A stretch of DNA of 64,000 nt from Pseudomonas gingeri. Its GTDB lineage: Bacteria; Pseudomonadota; Gammaproteobacteria; Pseudomonadales; Pseudomonadaceae. Positions 8,320 through 16,358 of the stretch are shown one piece after another. Made by a program: the position numbers and the translations under genes. Where the stretch lies: positions 288,543 through 352,542 of the forward strand of contig NZ_JACAOR010000005.1 of assembly GCF_013386115.1 (NCBI RefSeq), read 5' to 3'. Each line of letters starts with the position of its first letter. The first letter of the stretch is position 1. A model generated the notes under the pieces. It saw nothing but the letters and a program-made list of their open reading frames with translations, was not told the origin of the DNA and did no database searches.

Positions 8320-9188
8320 TTGAAACCGGCAAATTGCAGATAAGAAGTGGTTATTTGACCACCCCAGAGCAATGCAATCCACCCGGCAATCGCCAGATAG
8401 GGACCAAAGGGGATTGGCGTCGAGGTTTGGGCATTGCGCAGGCGCAGCAGAATCAGCCCCAGGATCGCACCCACCAGGGATGACAGCAGGATGGTCAGCG
8501 GCAGGATTTGCCAGCCACCCCAGGCGCCGAGCATCGCCAGCAGCTTGAAGTCGCCGTGGCCCATGCCTTCCTTGCCGGTCAGCAGCTTGAACACCCAGTA
8601 CACCGACCACAGGCTCAGATAGCCGGCGACAGCGCCCCAGAGGGCGTCGCCCAGGGAGGTGAAGACCGCGAAGTGGTTGGCGATCAGGCCCAGCCACAGC
8701 AGCGGCAGGACCAGGGCGTCAGGCAGCAGTTGGTGGTCGGCGTCGATCAGGCTCATCGCCAGCAGGCCCCAGGTCAGCACCAGCATCAGGCCGGCGGGCC
8801 AGCCGAAACCGAAATGCCAGGCGACAAAAGCCGAGAGCAGACCGCAGGCCAGTTCGGTCAGCGGATAGCGCTTGCTGATGGGCGCCTTGCAACAGGAGCA
8901 TTTACCGCGCAGCAGGGCATAGCTGATCAGTGGCAGGTTTTCCCAGGCACGGATCGGGTGGTTGCAGTGCGGGCAATGGGAGTGGGGCAGGAGCAGGTTG
9001 TAGGTCGCAGCGGGCTCTGGTTGTGGCAGGCCCAGGACTTCGTGGGCCTGGGTACGCCAATCGCGCTCGAGCATCTTCGGCAGGCGCCAGACGATGACGT
9101 TGAGGAAGCTGCCGATGATCAGGCCGAGGATGAGCGTGAATAAAACAAAGGCCAGCGGGTGGCTGGCCAGGAAGTCGGGTAGGGGCAT
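8316..9188 (-). CDS. pilD: Type IV prepilin peptidase / N-methyltransferase
   Basis: 290 residues, inner membrane. PilD cleaves the leader of PilA and of type II secretion pseudopilins and methylates the new N-terminal phenylalanine. The cytoplasmic cysteine motif is CPHC (72-75) with CSCC (97-100); the two catalytic aspartates are D149 in LIDADHQ and D213 in GHGDFK (GxGD protease signature). Around eight membrane segments are visible. It starts 2 bases after the pilC stop and overlaps coaE. The enzyme likely serves every type IV-like system in the cell. Confidence 0.96.
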   Translation of the reverse strand: MPLPDFLASHPLAFVLFTLILGLIIGSFLNVIVWRLPKMLERDWRTQAHEVLGLPQPEPAATYNLLLPHSHCPHCNHPIRAWENLPLISYALLRGKCSCCKAPISKRYPLTELACGLLSAFVAWHFGFGWPAGLMLVLTWGLLAMSLIDADHQLLPDALVLPLLWLGLIANHFAVFTSLGDALWGAVAGYLSLWSVYWVFKLLTGKEGMGHGDFKLLAMLGAWGGWQILPLTILLSSLVGAILGLILLRLRNAQTSTPIPFGPYLAIAGWIALLWGGQITTSYLQFAGFK

Positions 9189-9190
9189 GT

Positions 9191-10408
9191 TCAGACTACT
9201 GAGCCGAGTTTGAAGATAGGCAGGTACATGGCGATCACCAGCCCGCCGACGATAACCCCCAGAACCGCCATGATGATGGGTTCCATCAGGCTGGTCAGGC
9301 TATCGACCATATTGTCGACTTCAGCTTCGTAGTAGGTCGCGACCTTGTCGAGCATATCGTCCAGGGCGCCGGACTCTTCGCCGATGGCCGTCATCTGGAG
9401 CGCCATGCTGGGGAACACTCCGGTAGCGCGCATGGAGAAATTCAGTTGCATTCCTGTGGAGACATCCTGTTTGACACGGTTGACGGCATTCTTGAAGACG
9501 ATATTGCCGGTCGCGCCCGAGACGGAATCCAGGGCCTCCACCAGCGGCACACCGGCGGCGAAGGTAGTCGACAATGTTCGCGCAAATCGGGCGACGGCGG
9601 ACTTGTAGAGCAATGGACCGATGATGGGCATCTTCAGGAGCATCCGGTCCATCCAGTTGCGAAAGCGCTCGGAGGTTTTGTGCGCACGCTTGAGTGCATA
9701 AGCTCCCCCGACCAGGGCCAGGATCACAATCCACCACCAGTCTTGCAGTATCTGTGAGAGGCCGATCACCATCAGGGTGAAAGCCGGAAGTTCGGCGCCA
9801 AAGCCGGCAAAAATTGCCTGGAACTGCGGCACTACCTTGATCAGCAGGATCCCGGACACGATGATCGCCACGAGTACCACGGCGATCGGGTAGTTCATGG
9901 CCTTCTTGATCTTGGCCTTGAGCGCTTCGGTTTTTTCCTTGTAAGTGGCTACCCGATCCAGAAGGCTTTCCAGGGCACCCGCCTGTTCGCCAGCATCCAC
10001 CAGGTTGCAATACAGCTCGTCGAAATACTCGGGTTTCTTGCGCAGGGAGGTCGCGAAGCTGTTACCGGCGGCGACCTCCTGCTTGATATCGTCCACCAGC
10101 TTGCGCATGTTCGGGTTGTCGAAGCCCTCGGCGATAATGTCGAACGACTGCAGCAGCGGCACGCCGGCCTTCATCATGGTGGCCATCTGGCGGGTAAACA
10201 ACGCGATATCCATGGGCTTGATGCGTTTGCCCTTGCTGAAGATCGACACGCCTTTTTTGCGTACCTTACCGGGATTGATGCCCTGTTTACGCAGTTGTGC
10301 CTTGACCAGTGCCGGGTTGTGTCCGGTAAGTTCCCCGGACATCTTGGTACCTTTCTTGTCGGTACCCTCCCAGGCATATACGCTGATCTTTACTGCTTTC
10401 GTCGCCAT
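9191..10408 (-). CDS. pilC: Type IV pilus inner-membrane platform protein
   Basis: 405 residues, standard length. It has two GspF/PilC cytoplasmic helical domains, the first opening FTRQMATMMKAGVPLLQSF and the second FARTLSTTFAAGVPLVEAL, each followed by hydrophobic segments (near residues 170-220 and 375-400). PilC connects the PilB/PilT ATPases to pilin addition and removal. It follows pilB by 3 bases on the same strand and is surely co-transcribed with it. No frameshift or truncation is seen. Confidence 0.96.
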   Translation of the reverse strand: MATKAVKISVYAWEGTDKKGTKMSGELTGHNPALVKAQLRKQGINPGKVRKKGVSIFSKGKRIKPMDIALFTRQMATMMKAGVPLLQSFDIIAEGFDNPNMRKLVDDIKQEVAAGNSFATSLRKKPEYFDELYCNLVDAGEQAGALESLLDRVATYKEKTEALKAKIKKAMNYPIAVVLVAIIVSGILLIKVVPQFQAIFAGFGAELPAFTLMVIGLSQILQDWWWIVILALVGGAYALKRAHKTSERFRNWMDRMLLKMPIIGPLLYKSAVARFARTLSTTFAAGVPLVEALDSVSGATGNIVFKNAVNRVKQDVSTGMQLNFSMRATGVFPSMALQMTAIGEESGALDDMLDKVATYYEAEVDNMVDSLTSLMEPIIMAVLGVIVGGLVIAMYLPIFKLGSVV

Positions 10409-10411
10409 GGC

Positions 10412-12112
10412 TTAGTCCTTGGTGACCCGGTTGACTTCTTCCAGGCTGGTCAGGCCTTGCATGGCTTTGCGCAGCCCGGAGGTTCGAAGGTCGTTGAAAC
10501 CGTCCTTGCGCATCTGGGTGGCGATCTCGATCGAGTTGCCTTCGGCCATGATCAGTCGCTGCAGATCGGGGGTGTTCTTGACCACTTCATAGATCCCGAC
10601 GCGGCCTTTGTAGCCGGCGTTGCAGTGGTCGCAGCCGACGGGCTCATAGATCTTGAACTTGCCAATCTGGTCTGCAGGGAAGCCCTCCTTGAGCAAGGCT
10701 TCTTCAGGAATATCGATTTCCCTTTTGCAATATGTGCACAGTTTGCGTGCCAGGCGCTGGGCGATGATCAGGTTGACCGAGGTGGCGATATTGAAGCCAG
10801 GGATGCCCATGTTATGCAGGCGGGTCAGGGTTTCCGCGGCGCTGTTGGTGTGCAGGGTCGACAACACCATGTGGCCGGTCTGGGCCGCCTTGATCGCGAT
10901 CTCGGCGGTTTCCAGGTCGCGGATCTCGCCGACCATGATCACGTCCGGGTCCTGACGCAGGAACGAGCGCAATGCCTGGGCGAAGTCCAGTCCCTGTTTT
11001 GGATTGACGTTGACCTGGTTGATGCCTTCCATATTGATCTCCACCGGGTCTTCGGCGGTGGAGATATTGATATCCACGGTATTGAGGATATTCAGGCCGG
11101 TATACAGCGAAACGGTTTTACCGGAACCGGTAGGGCCGGTGACCAGGATCATCCCCTGTGGCTGCTTCAGTGCGGCCATATAGAGGTCCTTCTGCTCCGG
11201 TTCATAGCCCAGCGCATCGATGCCCATCTGGGCACTGGACGGGTCGAGGATCCGCATCACGATCTTTTCGCCCCACAGCGTCGGCAGGGTGTTGACCCGG
11301 AAATCGATGGCCTTGGTTTTCGAGATACGCATCTTGATCCGACCGTCCTGGGGCTTGCGACGCTCGGAAATATCCAGGCTGGCCATGACCTTCAGGCGCG
11401 CGGCAATGCGCCCGGCAAGGTGGATCGGTGGCCTGGCCACTTCCCGCAGGATGCCGTCGGTACGCAAGCGGACTCGGTAGACTTTTTCATAGGGTTCGAA
11501 GTGTAGGTCCGATGAGCCGCCCTTGATGGCATCCAGCAGCATTTTATTGACGAAACGCACCACGGGGGCATCGTCGGCATCCTGGCCGGCGATCTGCTCG
11601 TGTTTCTTGTCATCGACCGACTCGATATCCAGGCCTTCGAGGTCGACGTCCGCCATGTCCTCCAGGCCGCTGGAATTGCTATCGAAGAATTTGTCGATGG
11701 CATCGGAAAGCTTGTCATCTTCTACCAGGATCGCCTCGGTGGTGAGACCGGTGCTGAACTGGATATCGGTGATTGCCTGGTGATTGCTTGGGTCAGAGAT
11801 GCCGACAAAGAGCTTGTTGCCGCGTCGCCATAAAGGTAGGACATGGTGCTGGCGGATCAGCTTCTCACTGACCAGGCCCTTGGGCTGGCTCTCCTTGTCG
11901 AGGCAGCCCAGGTCGAGCAGGGCTACGCCGAAATGCTCCGAGGCGATTTCCGCGACCTGCCGGCTTTTCACCAGTTTGTTCTGGACCAGATAGCTGACCA
12001 GGGAAATGCGATTGCGTTGGGCTTGCTGATACGCCTGCTGAGCGTTTTTGTCGGTAATCAGCTCGGCTGCCACCAATTGCTTGGCCAGACCGGAAAGGGC
12101 GATATCGTTCAT
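10412..12112 (-). CDS. pilB: Type IV pilus assembly ATPase
   Basis: 566 residues from the ATG at 12110-12112; an upstream in-frame GTG at 12127 would add 5 residues, but the ATG gives the length known for PilB. An N-terminal MshEN-type domain (residues 1-150) is followed by the secretion ATPase core: Walker A GPTGSGKT at 326-333, Asp box and Walker B (QDPDVIMVGEIRD), His box (GHMVLSTLHTN). A late tetracysteine pair, CTYC and CDHC, should bind zinc. It powers pilus extension. It diverges from pilA across a 224-bp regulatory region. Confidence 0.95.
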   Translation of the reverse strand: MNDIALSGLAKQLVAAELITDKNAQQAYQQAQRNRISLVSYLVQNKLVKSRQVAEIASEHFGVALLDLGCLDKESQPKGLVSEKLIRQHHVLPLWRRGNKLFVGISDPSNHQAITDIQFSTGLTTEAILVEDDKLSDAIDKFFDSNSSGLEDMADVDLEGLDIESVDDKKHEQIAGQDADDAPVVRFVNKMLLDAIKGGSSDLHFEPYEKVYRVRLRTDGILREVARPPIHLAGRIAARLKVMASLDISERRKPQDGRIKMRISKTKAIDFRVNTLPTLWGEKIVMRILDPSSAQMGIDALGYEPEQKDLYMAALKQPQGMILVTGPTGSGKTVSLYTGLNILNTVDINISTAEDPVEINMEGINQVNVNPKQGLDFAQALRSFLRQDPDVIMVGEIRDLETAEIAIKAAQTGHMVLSTLHTNSAAETLTRLHNMGIPGFNIATSVNLIIAQRLARKLCTYCKREIDIPEEALLKEGFPADQIGKFKIYEPVGCDHCNAGYKGRVGIYEVVKNTPDLQRLIMAEGNSIEIATQMRKDGFNDLRTSGLRKAMQGLTSLEEVNRVTKD

Positions 12113-12185
12113 TTGGGCACCAAACACAAACAGTCGGAGACTTATAGCGTAGTCGGGCTATGGTGCCAAATCGGGGATGGGGAGG

Positions 12186-12200
12186 TGACAAAAAATGTCA
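12186..12200 (+). promoter_or_regulatory. Candidate PilR-type upstream activating site
   Basis: The inverted repeat TGACA-AAAAA-TGTCA lies about 75-90 bases before the sigma-54 element of pilA. PilR of P. aeruginosa binds repeated TGTC motifs upstream of pilA. Position and motif fit, but this is inferred. Confidence 0.4.
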
Positions 12201-12274
12201 GGTTCTGTTGTTCTGAAGCAGTCTTTCGAACGGAAAAAGGCTCTGCATCAATCATTCCGTGTTGTATTGGGGGG

Positions 12275-12291
12275 TGGCACGGGCTGTGCTT
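12275..12291 (+). promoter_or_regulatory. Sigma-54 (RpoN) promoter of pilA
   Basis: TGGCACGGGCTGTGCTT contains the -24 GG and -12 GC with exactly 10 bases between them, matching the RpoN consensus TGGCACG-N4-TTGC at all but one base of the core. It lies about 45 bases before the pilA ATG. RpoN/PilRS control of pilA is established in P. aeruginosa. Confidence 0.8.
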
Positions 12292-12336
12292 CGGGACGAA
12301 TGAGCCATACGGCCTTTTCACGTCTGGAGACGAAAT

Positions 12337-12750
12337 ATGAATGCTCAAAAGGGTTTCACCTTGATCGAACTGATGATCGTCGTGGCGATCATTGGTATTC
12401 TGGCGGCGATTGCGTTGCCGGCTTACAATACCTACACACAAAAAGCACGCTTTGCTGAGGTGATTTCGATTGCTGATGGATACAGAGCAGCGGTAGCGGT
12501 TTGTATGAGTGATATCGCGAGTACAAACGGCGTTGGTTGCAGTGCAGGGTCTAACGGGGTACCCGCAGTGGTTGCAGCGAGCTCGTCGATTCCTAGCCTG
12601 GCGTCTATGAGCGTGACTAACGGGACTATTTCGATTACTGCCAACCCAGTTGCTGGCAGCTACACCTACATCATTGCGCCTACAATGACCGCTGGTGCAA
12701 TTACCTGGGCTCAGACTGGTAGCTGCTTGGGCGCCGGTTATTGCAAGTAA
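12337..12750 (+). CDS. pilA: Type IVa major pilin
   Basis: 137 residues. The class III leader MNAQKG is followed by [20 protein letters not shown]; PilD would cut after G6, leaving mature Phe1 and Glu5. The globular part has four cysteines (C56, C68, C130, C136). The C-terminal disulfide loop (C130-C136) holds only five residues, much shorter than in most P. aeruginosa pilins, and the protein ends Cys-Lys rather than in the C-terminal Ser that TfpO modifies in group I pilins. Composition is poorer in GC than pilBCD. A sigma-54 promoter precedes it and a terminator follows. Confidence 0.95.
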   Translation: MNAQKGFTLIELMIVVAIIGILAAIALPAYNTYTQKARFAEVISIADGYRAAVAVCMSDIASTNGVGCSAGSNGVPAVVAASSSIPSLASMSVTNGTISITANPVAGSYTYIIAPTMTAGAITWAQTGSCLGAGYCK

Positions 12751-12792
12751 TACCTTGAATAGCATTATGTTGATTTGCGAGTATTGAAAAGG

Positions 12793-12821
12793 ATCGGCAC
12801 CTTCTTAAGGGTGCCGATTTC
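12793..12821 (+). terminator. Terminator after pilA
   Basis: The stem ATCGGCACC / GGTGCCGAT (9 bp) is followed by a short T-rich TTTCT. It lies 42 bases past the pilA stop and before the next gene on the same strand, so pilA probably has its own abundant transcript with limited read-through. Confidence 0.7.
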
Positions 12822-12872
12822 TCCATCCGAAGATGGGGAATTATATTTTTAAGTTCTAATATAGAGAACTCC

Positions 12873-14519
12873 ATGGTCTCCCGTCGCTTGGTGCTTTCAG
12901 CTTGCGCTGTTTTGTCAGCTATTCTGCTATTTTTTATATGTTTTCCATTTCTGAATAACCCTCTCGTATTTGACGATGAGCCTTTTTTTAGACTGGGAGA
13001 GCCAGCCAGTTATCTCGCGAGGGGCTTCAGCCTCTCTCCTCGACTTTGGGTCTATGACTCGTTGGCAGCAACCTTTATTTATATCAGTGATAGAATTCTC
13101 TGGCTGCGAGTTGAGAACCTTTTTTTTCATGGCTGTACCGCCCTGGCGTTGTTTGGCTTTATCCGAGAGCTGCTTCTTGGCCTGGAGCGCCGAAACGATT
13201 TTTTTCTGAGCGCTGAAACTGCAGCTTTTATTGCAGCGTTTTTGTTTGCAATACATCCATTGGCTATCTTGACCCAGGGCTATCTTATTCAGCGCACCAT
13301 TGTTTGCGCTACTCTGTTCGGGATTCTTGGTCTTTGGGCCTTCTGGAAAGGTCTTTCAGGTAAGCGCTGGGTGCTTTGGCTATCCTGCTTGTGCATGGTG
13401 TTATCCATGTATGCCAAAGAACATGCGGTAATGTTGCCTGCTTTGTGCTTTCTGCTATGGATATTGCACCGTAGAAGCAAATTACCATCCCCTTTCGCCG
13501 CTCGCGAAATAATGTCGGTGCTGGCGTTGCAGGTGCTTATCTCTGTTTCCGTCGTGCTATGGGCTAAAGGCGTAATTGGGCATGCTTATGAAAACATGAG
13601 TGAAGAGATGCTTATGGACGAGAGTTTTCGCCCGGAGGGGTCGCTTTACCTGTTGAGCTTGCTGAATCAGATGGGTTTGTTTTTCAAATATCTCTCCATC
13701 CTGATCCTGCCTCAAGGCAACACCATGGGGTTGGACCTGCGAGTCCCCTTCCCGCTGAGTTATGGAGTCTGGTGGGCCTGGACAGGTTTACTGGCGTTTG
13801 TTGCTTATGGCGTTGCGGCTATCGTGTTGCTGATGCGCGGTGGCAGCAAAGGGCTGCTAGGGTTCGCGCTTTTGTTCCCTTGGACACTTTTTGCGACGGA
13901 GCTGGTTTCGGTGCGTCTTCAGGAGCCGTTCGTGCTGTATCGCAGCTATCTCTGGATTCCAGGGCTGTTCATCGGACTGGCTTTGGGGCTGCGACGCCTC
14001 AAGCGATTTTATATCGTGACATTGATCCCGGTCTTTGCGCTTTATCTGTGCGGAATATCCTATGATCGGTTGATGTCGCTGTCTGCTCCTTTTTTTGTAT
14101 GGGATGAAGCAGCGCGATATTTTGAGGCCCAAGGAGAAAAGCCGGGTCTGTTTGGCGGTTATCGTATTTATTACAATCTGGGGAGTACTTATCTGGACGC
14201 TGGTTTTGTCGATCTGGCATTGGCGAACCTGGATAAGTCGGTTGCCTTGAAACCAAGTTATGCTTATGCCTATCATCAGCGCGGCAAGGTCTTTCTTATG
14301 AAAGGTGAGCCGGAAAAGGCGAAAGTCGAGTTCGAGCAGGCGATCAGACTCCGGCCCGCTTATGCCAAGCCCTATCTGGGAATGGCGGATGTGTACAAGA
14401 GTCTTGGCAATCCTGATGAAGAACGGCGTTATCTGGAACTCGGATGCAGCAAAGGTAACCAGCCGGCCTGTGACAGAGTCAACCCAAAGCTCCCGTTGAT
14501 GTTGCTGCCCAAGACTTGA
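12873..14519 (+). CDS. Polytopic GT-C-like membrane protein with C-terminal TPRs (putative pilin-glycan enzyme)
   Basis: 548 residues. About ten hydrophobic segments occupy residues 7-415. The first presumed periplasmic loop carries VFDDEPFF with acidic residues 34-36, like the Asp/Glu motif of GT-C glycosyltransferases that use lipid-linked sugars. From residue 433 three TPRs follow (YYNLGSTYLDAGFVDLALAN; AYHQRGKVFLMKGEPEKA; KPYLGMADVYKSLGNPDEER). This layout resembles TMTC/PMT-like TPR glycosyltransferases. It lies between pilA and the tfpO-like gene and has lower GC (about 43% on a sampled line), marking it as part of an exchangeable pilin cassette. A role in pilin glycosylation is inferred; it could instead be a pilus accessory factor replacing TfpX/Y/Z. 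Confidence 0.7.
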   Translation: MVSRRLVLSACAVLSAILLFFICFPFLNNPLVFDDEPFFRLGEPASYLARGFSLSPRLWVYDSLAATFIYISDRILWLRVENLFFHGCTALALFGFIRELLLGLERRNDFFLSAETAAFIAAFLFAIHPLAILTQGYLIQRTIVCATLFGILGLWAFWKGLSGKRWVLWLSCLCMVLSMYAKEHAVMLPALCFLLWILHRRSKLPSPFAAREIMSVLALQVLISVSVVLWAKGVIGHAYENMSEEMLMDESFRPEGSLYLLSLLNQMGLFFKYLSILILPQGNTMGLDLRVPFPLSYGVWWAWTGLLAFVAYGVAAIVLLMRGGSKGLLGFALLFPWTLFATELVSVRLQEPFVLYRSYLWIPGLFIGLALGLRRLKRFYIVTLIPVFALYLCGISYDRLMSLSAPFFVWDEAARYFEAQGEKPGLFGGYRIYYNLGSTYLDAGFVDLALANLDKSVALKPSYAYAYHQRGKVFLMKGEPEKAKVEFEQAIRLRPAYAKPYLGMADVYKSLGNPDEERRYLELGCSKGNQPACDRVNPKLPLMLLPKT

Positions 14520-14561
14520 TTTATCGCAAATACAGCTGAAAGTAGAGATTCCGAGGTCATC

Positions 14562-15974
14562 ATGGATCATGCCCGGGACGGGTATTCAAGGGCCTGTCTG
14601 ATCACAGTTTTGATGATCATGGCCCTGGTGATCAGTTGGCGTGGGCTGGACGGGCATACCATTCAGCGTATCGGGCAGTTGAGTATCGGGGTTATCCTCA
14701 TCTTTCCCCGACTCAGTCGTAAGTCGCCATTTTCTCCGATAGACCGAACAACTTATATCGCTGCTGGTCTTGTCTTTGCGGCAGGTACGATCTCAATATC
14801 GATGGCGCACCAACCGTTATGGGCTGGTGTCGAAATTGCGGTAGCCGCGATCTGTTTTGCGATTGCCGAGATCATCTCGGGTATACGTCGAACAGGTATG
14901 ACAAATCTGGATCGGCTGTTGATTCTCTTTGTGGTCTTTATCTGCGCGTTCAAGAGTATTGACTTTGCAGCACGGGCACTTCATTTTTTCGTCAATGGTA
15001 CTGGCTTACTTGATACCGATTCACTTCTAGGCGGTTTTTCAAATAAACGCTTTTATGGGCAGTTCCAGACGTTCACCTTACCGCTTCTAGTGCTCCCCTT
15101 GTTGTTAGTGACGACAAAACGTTCTGCCCAGGCTTGGGTATTTCTGCTTCTCAGTTTTTGGTGGTTGATTGCGATAAGTGGCGGCACGCGTGGCACTTGG
15201 CTCGGAATGGGAGTTGCTGGTGTGGTGATGTGGGTAGCCGGTCAACCTGGAAGACGCTGGCTTACCTGGCAGCTCCCGGCAGCGGCAACCGGATTGCTTT
15301 TTTTCTGGTTGATATTTGCCGTCCTGACCGACTACCTCGGCATTGAAGTCCGCAATTTCGCTGGCGCTCGCCTCACCACCACGCTCTCGGCTCGCGACGT
15401 CCTTTGGCAACAAGCCTGGGACATGATCCGCGAACGCCCCTGGCTCGGCTTCGGCCCCATGCACTTCGCCGATATCCACAACCCCATCGCCGCCCATCCG
15501 CACCAGGCCATTCTGCAATGGGCCAGCGAATGGGGCGTGCCTTCCACCTTGCTGGTGATGTGGCTGGTCGGGCGCGGGCTCTGGGCAACTTTCCGGCTGA
15601 TCCGCGAACGCGCCGACTCCAGCGATCCGGTCGACCTGTTGCGTGTCTGTCTGTTCGCCAGCCTGATCGGCGCCCTGACCCAATCCATGGTCGACGGCGT
15701 GATCGTCATGCCGTACTCGCAGCTGTGGTTGTCCCTGGTGGTCGGCTGGCTGATGGGCATTCATGTCTGGAAAGGCGAGCCAGCGAAACCCCACGCTTTC
15801 ATCCACTGGTCCTGGATGGGCATCAGTACCGCCGCCGTTCTGTTCCTGGTGTATGTCGTGATCCGCGACGTGCCCCATCTGGACGAGCGCAACAGGCTCT
15901 ATCAGGAACAATACGGCGGCCACTTCCAGCCGCGTTTCTGGACCCAGGGCGTGATCGCGATCAAGCCGCGGTAG
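14562..15974 (+). CDS. tfpO: Pilin O-oligosaccharyltransferase, TfpO/PilO family (Wzy/PglL-like)
   Basis: 470 residues with about 11 membrane segments and a large periplasmic loop near residues 260-330. The loop carries SARDVLWQQAWDMIRERPWL, GFGPMHFADIHNP and HPHQAILQWASEWGVPS, the Wzy_C/O-antigen ligase signature. PilO/TfpO moves an O-antigen unit from lipid carrier onto pilin in the periplasm. Position pilA - x - tfpO - tRNA-Thr matches P. aeruginosa group I. A GAGG precedes the ATG. Codon use changes sharply inside the gene: the first half (to about 15,340) is AT-richer, the second is GC-rich core-like, which suggests recombination within the gene. The glycan might be the FucNAc-containing unit of the cluster at 1-4 kb, but that is speculation. 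Confidence 0.85.
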   Translation: MDHARDGYSRACLITVLMIMALVISWRGLDGHTIQRIGQLSIGVILIFPRLSRKSPFSPIDRTTYIAAGLVFAAGTISISMAHQPLWAGVEIAVAAICFAIAEIISGIRRTGMTNLDRLLILFVVFICAFKSIDFAARALHFFVNGTGLLDTDSLLGGFSNKRFYGQFQTFTLPLLVLPLLLVTTKRSAQAWVFLLLSFWWLIAISGGTRGTWLGMGVAGVVMWVAGQPGRRWLTWQLPAAATGLLFFWLIFAVLTDYLGIEVRNFAGARLTTTLSARDVLWQQAWDMIRERPWLGFGPMHFADIHNPIAAHPHQAILQWASEWGVPSTLLVMWLVGRGLWATFRLIRERADSSDPVDLLRVCLFASLIGALTQSMVDGVIVMPYSQLWLSLVVGWLMGIHVWKGEPAKPHAFIHWSWMGISTAAVLFLVYVVIRDVPHLDERNRLYQEQYGGHFQPRFWTQGVIAIKPR

Positions 15975-16013
15975 CTTGCCCCGTTCGTCGCCCGATGCTA
16001 GCGTTAGCGCCAC

Positions 16014-16089
16014 GCCGGTGTAGCTCAGTCGGTAGAGCAGCGCACTCGTAACGCGAAGGTCGTAGGTTCGATTCCTATCTCCGGCACCA
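16014..16089 (+). tRNA. tRNA-Thr (anticodon CGU), CCA encoded
   Basis: 76 nt: acceptor GCCGGTG / CTCCGGC, D-arm GCTC...GAGC, anticodon loop CTCGTAA with CGT at 34-36, T-arm with GGTTCGATTCC, and 3' ACCA. It is the tRNA gene that marks the edge of the pilin locus in P. aeruginosa. The acceptor T6-T67 and G27-A43 mismatches also occur in the PAO1 gene as I remember it. A31-C39 at the loop end of the anticodon stem is an extra mismatch here. Confidence 0.95.
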
Positions 16090-16100
16090 CCTGACCGATA

Positions 16101-16130
16101 ACAGTCCCCCCGATCGCTCGGGAGGACTGT
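16101..16130. terminator. Hairpin between tRNA-Thr and the tsi2-like gene
   Basis: A 13-bp stem with one C-A mismatch (ACAGTCCCCCCGA / TCGGGAGGACTGT, loop TCGC) ends 6 bases from the stop of the converging gene at 16137. It lacks a U-tract but is well placed to end transcription from both sides. Confidence 0.55.
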
Positions 16131-16136
16131 TGATCC

Positions 16137-16358
16137 CTAGTGCTCATCCAGCAACACCTCCAGTGGTACGCCGACGTCATCGGCAATTTTTCTGTACTCG
16201 TCCTTCACATGGTCGAACAGCTGGGTCAGTTGCAGCAGGTACTCTTCGTAATCTTCCACGTCGCCATCGAGGTTCGCATCGATCAGGCGCTTCTGGTTCG
16301 AGATGGCGTCACGCAGGGTCATTACCAGTATCGGTGCATGCAGGTCCGGGATTTCCAT
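16137..16358 (-). CDS. Tsi2-like immunity/antitoxin protein
   Basis: 73 residues, acidic and helical: LVMTLRDAISNQKRLIDANL followed by DGDVEDYEEYLLQLTQLFDH. The pattern of a first helix, a loop with DxxDxExLE-like acidic residues and a second helix ending DEYRKIADDVGVP resembles Tsi2 of P. aeruginosa (about 77 residues), which binds and neutralises Tse2. Its ATG shares one base with the stop of the toxin gene (TGATG), so the two are translationally coupled, as expected of a toxin-immunity pair. Identity is by pattern and context; sequence similarity is modest. Confidence 0.68.
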   Translation of the reverse strand: MEIPDLHAPILVMTLRDAISNQKRLIDANLDGDVEDYEEYLLQLTQLFDHVKDEYRKIADDVGVPLEVLLDEH

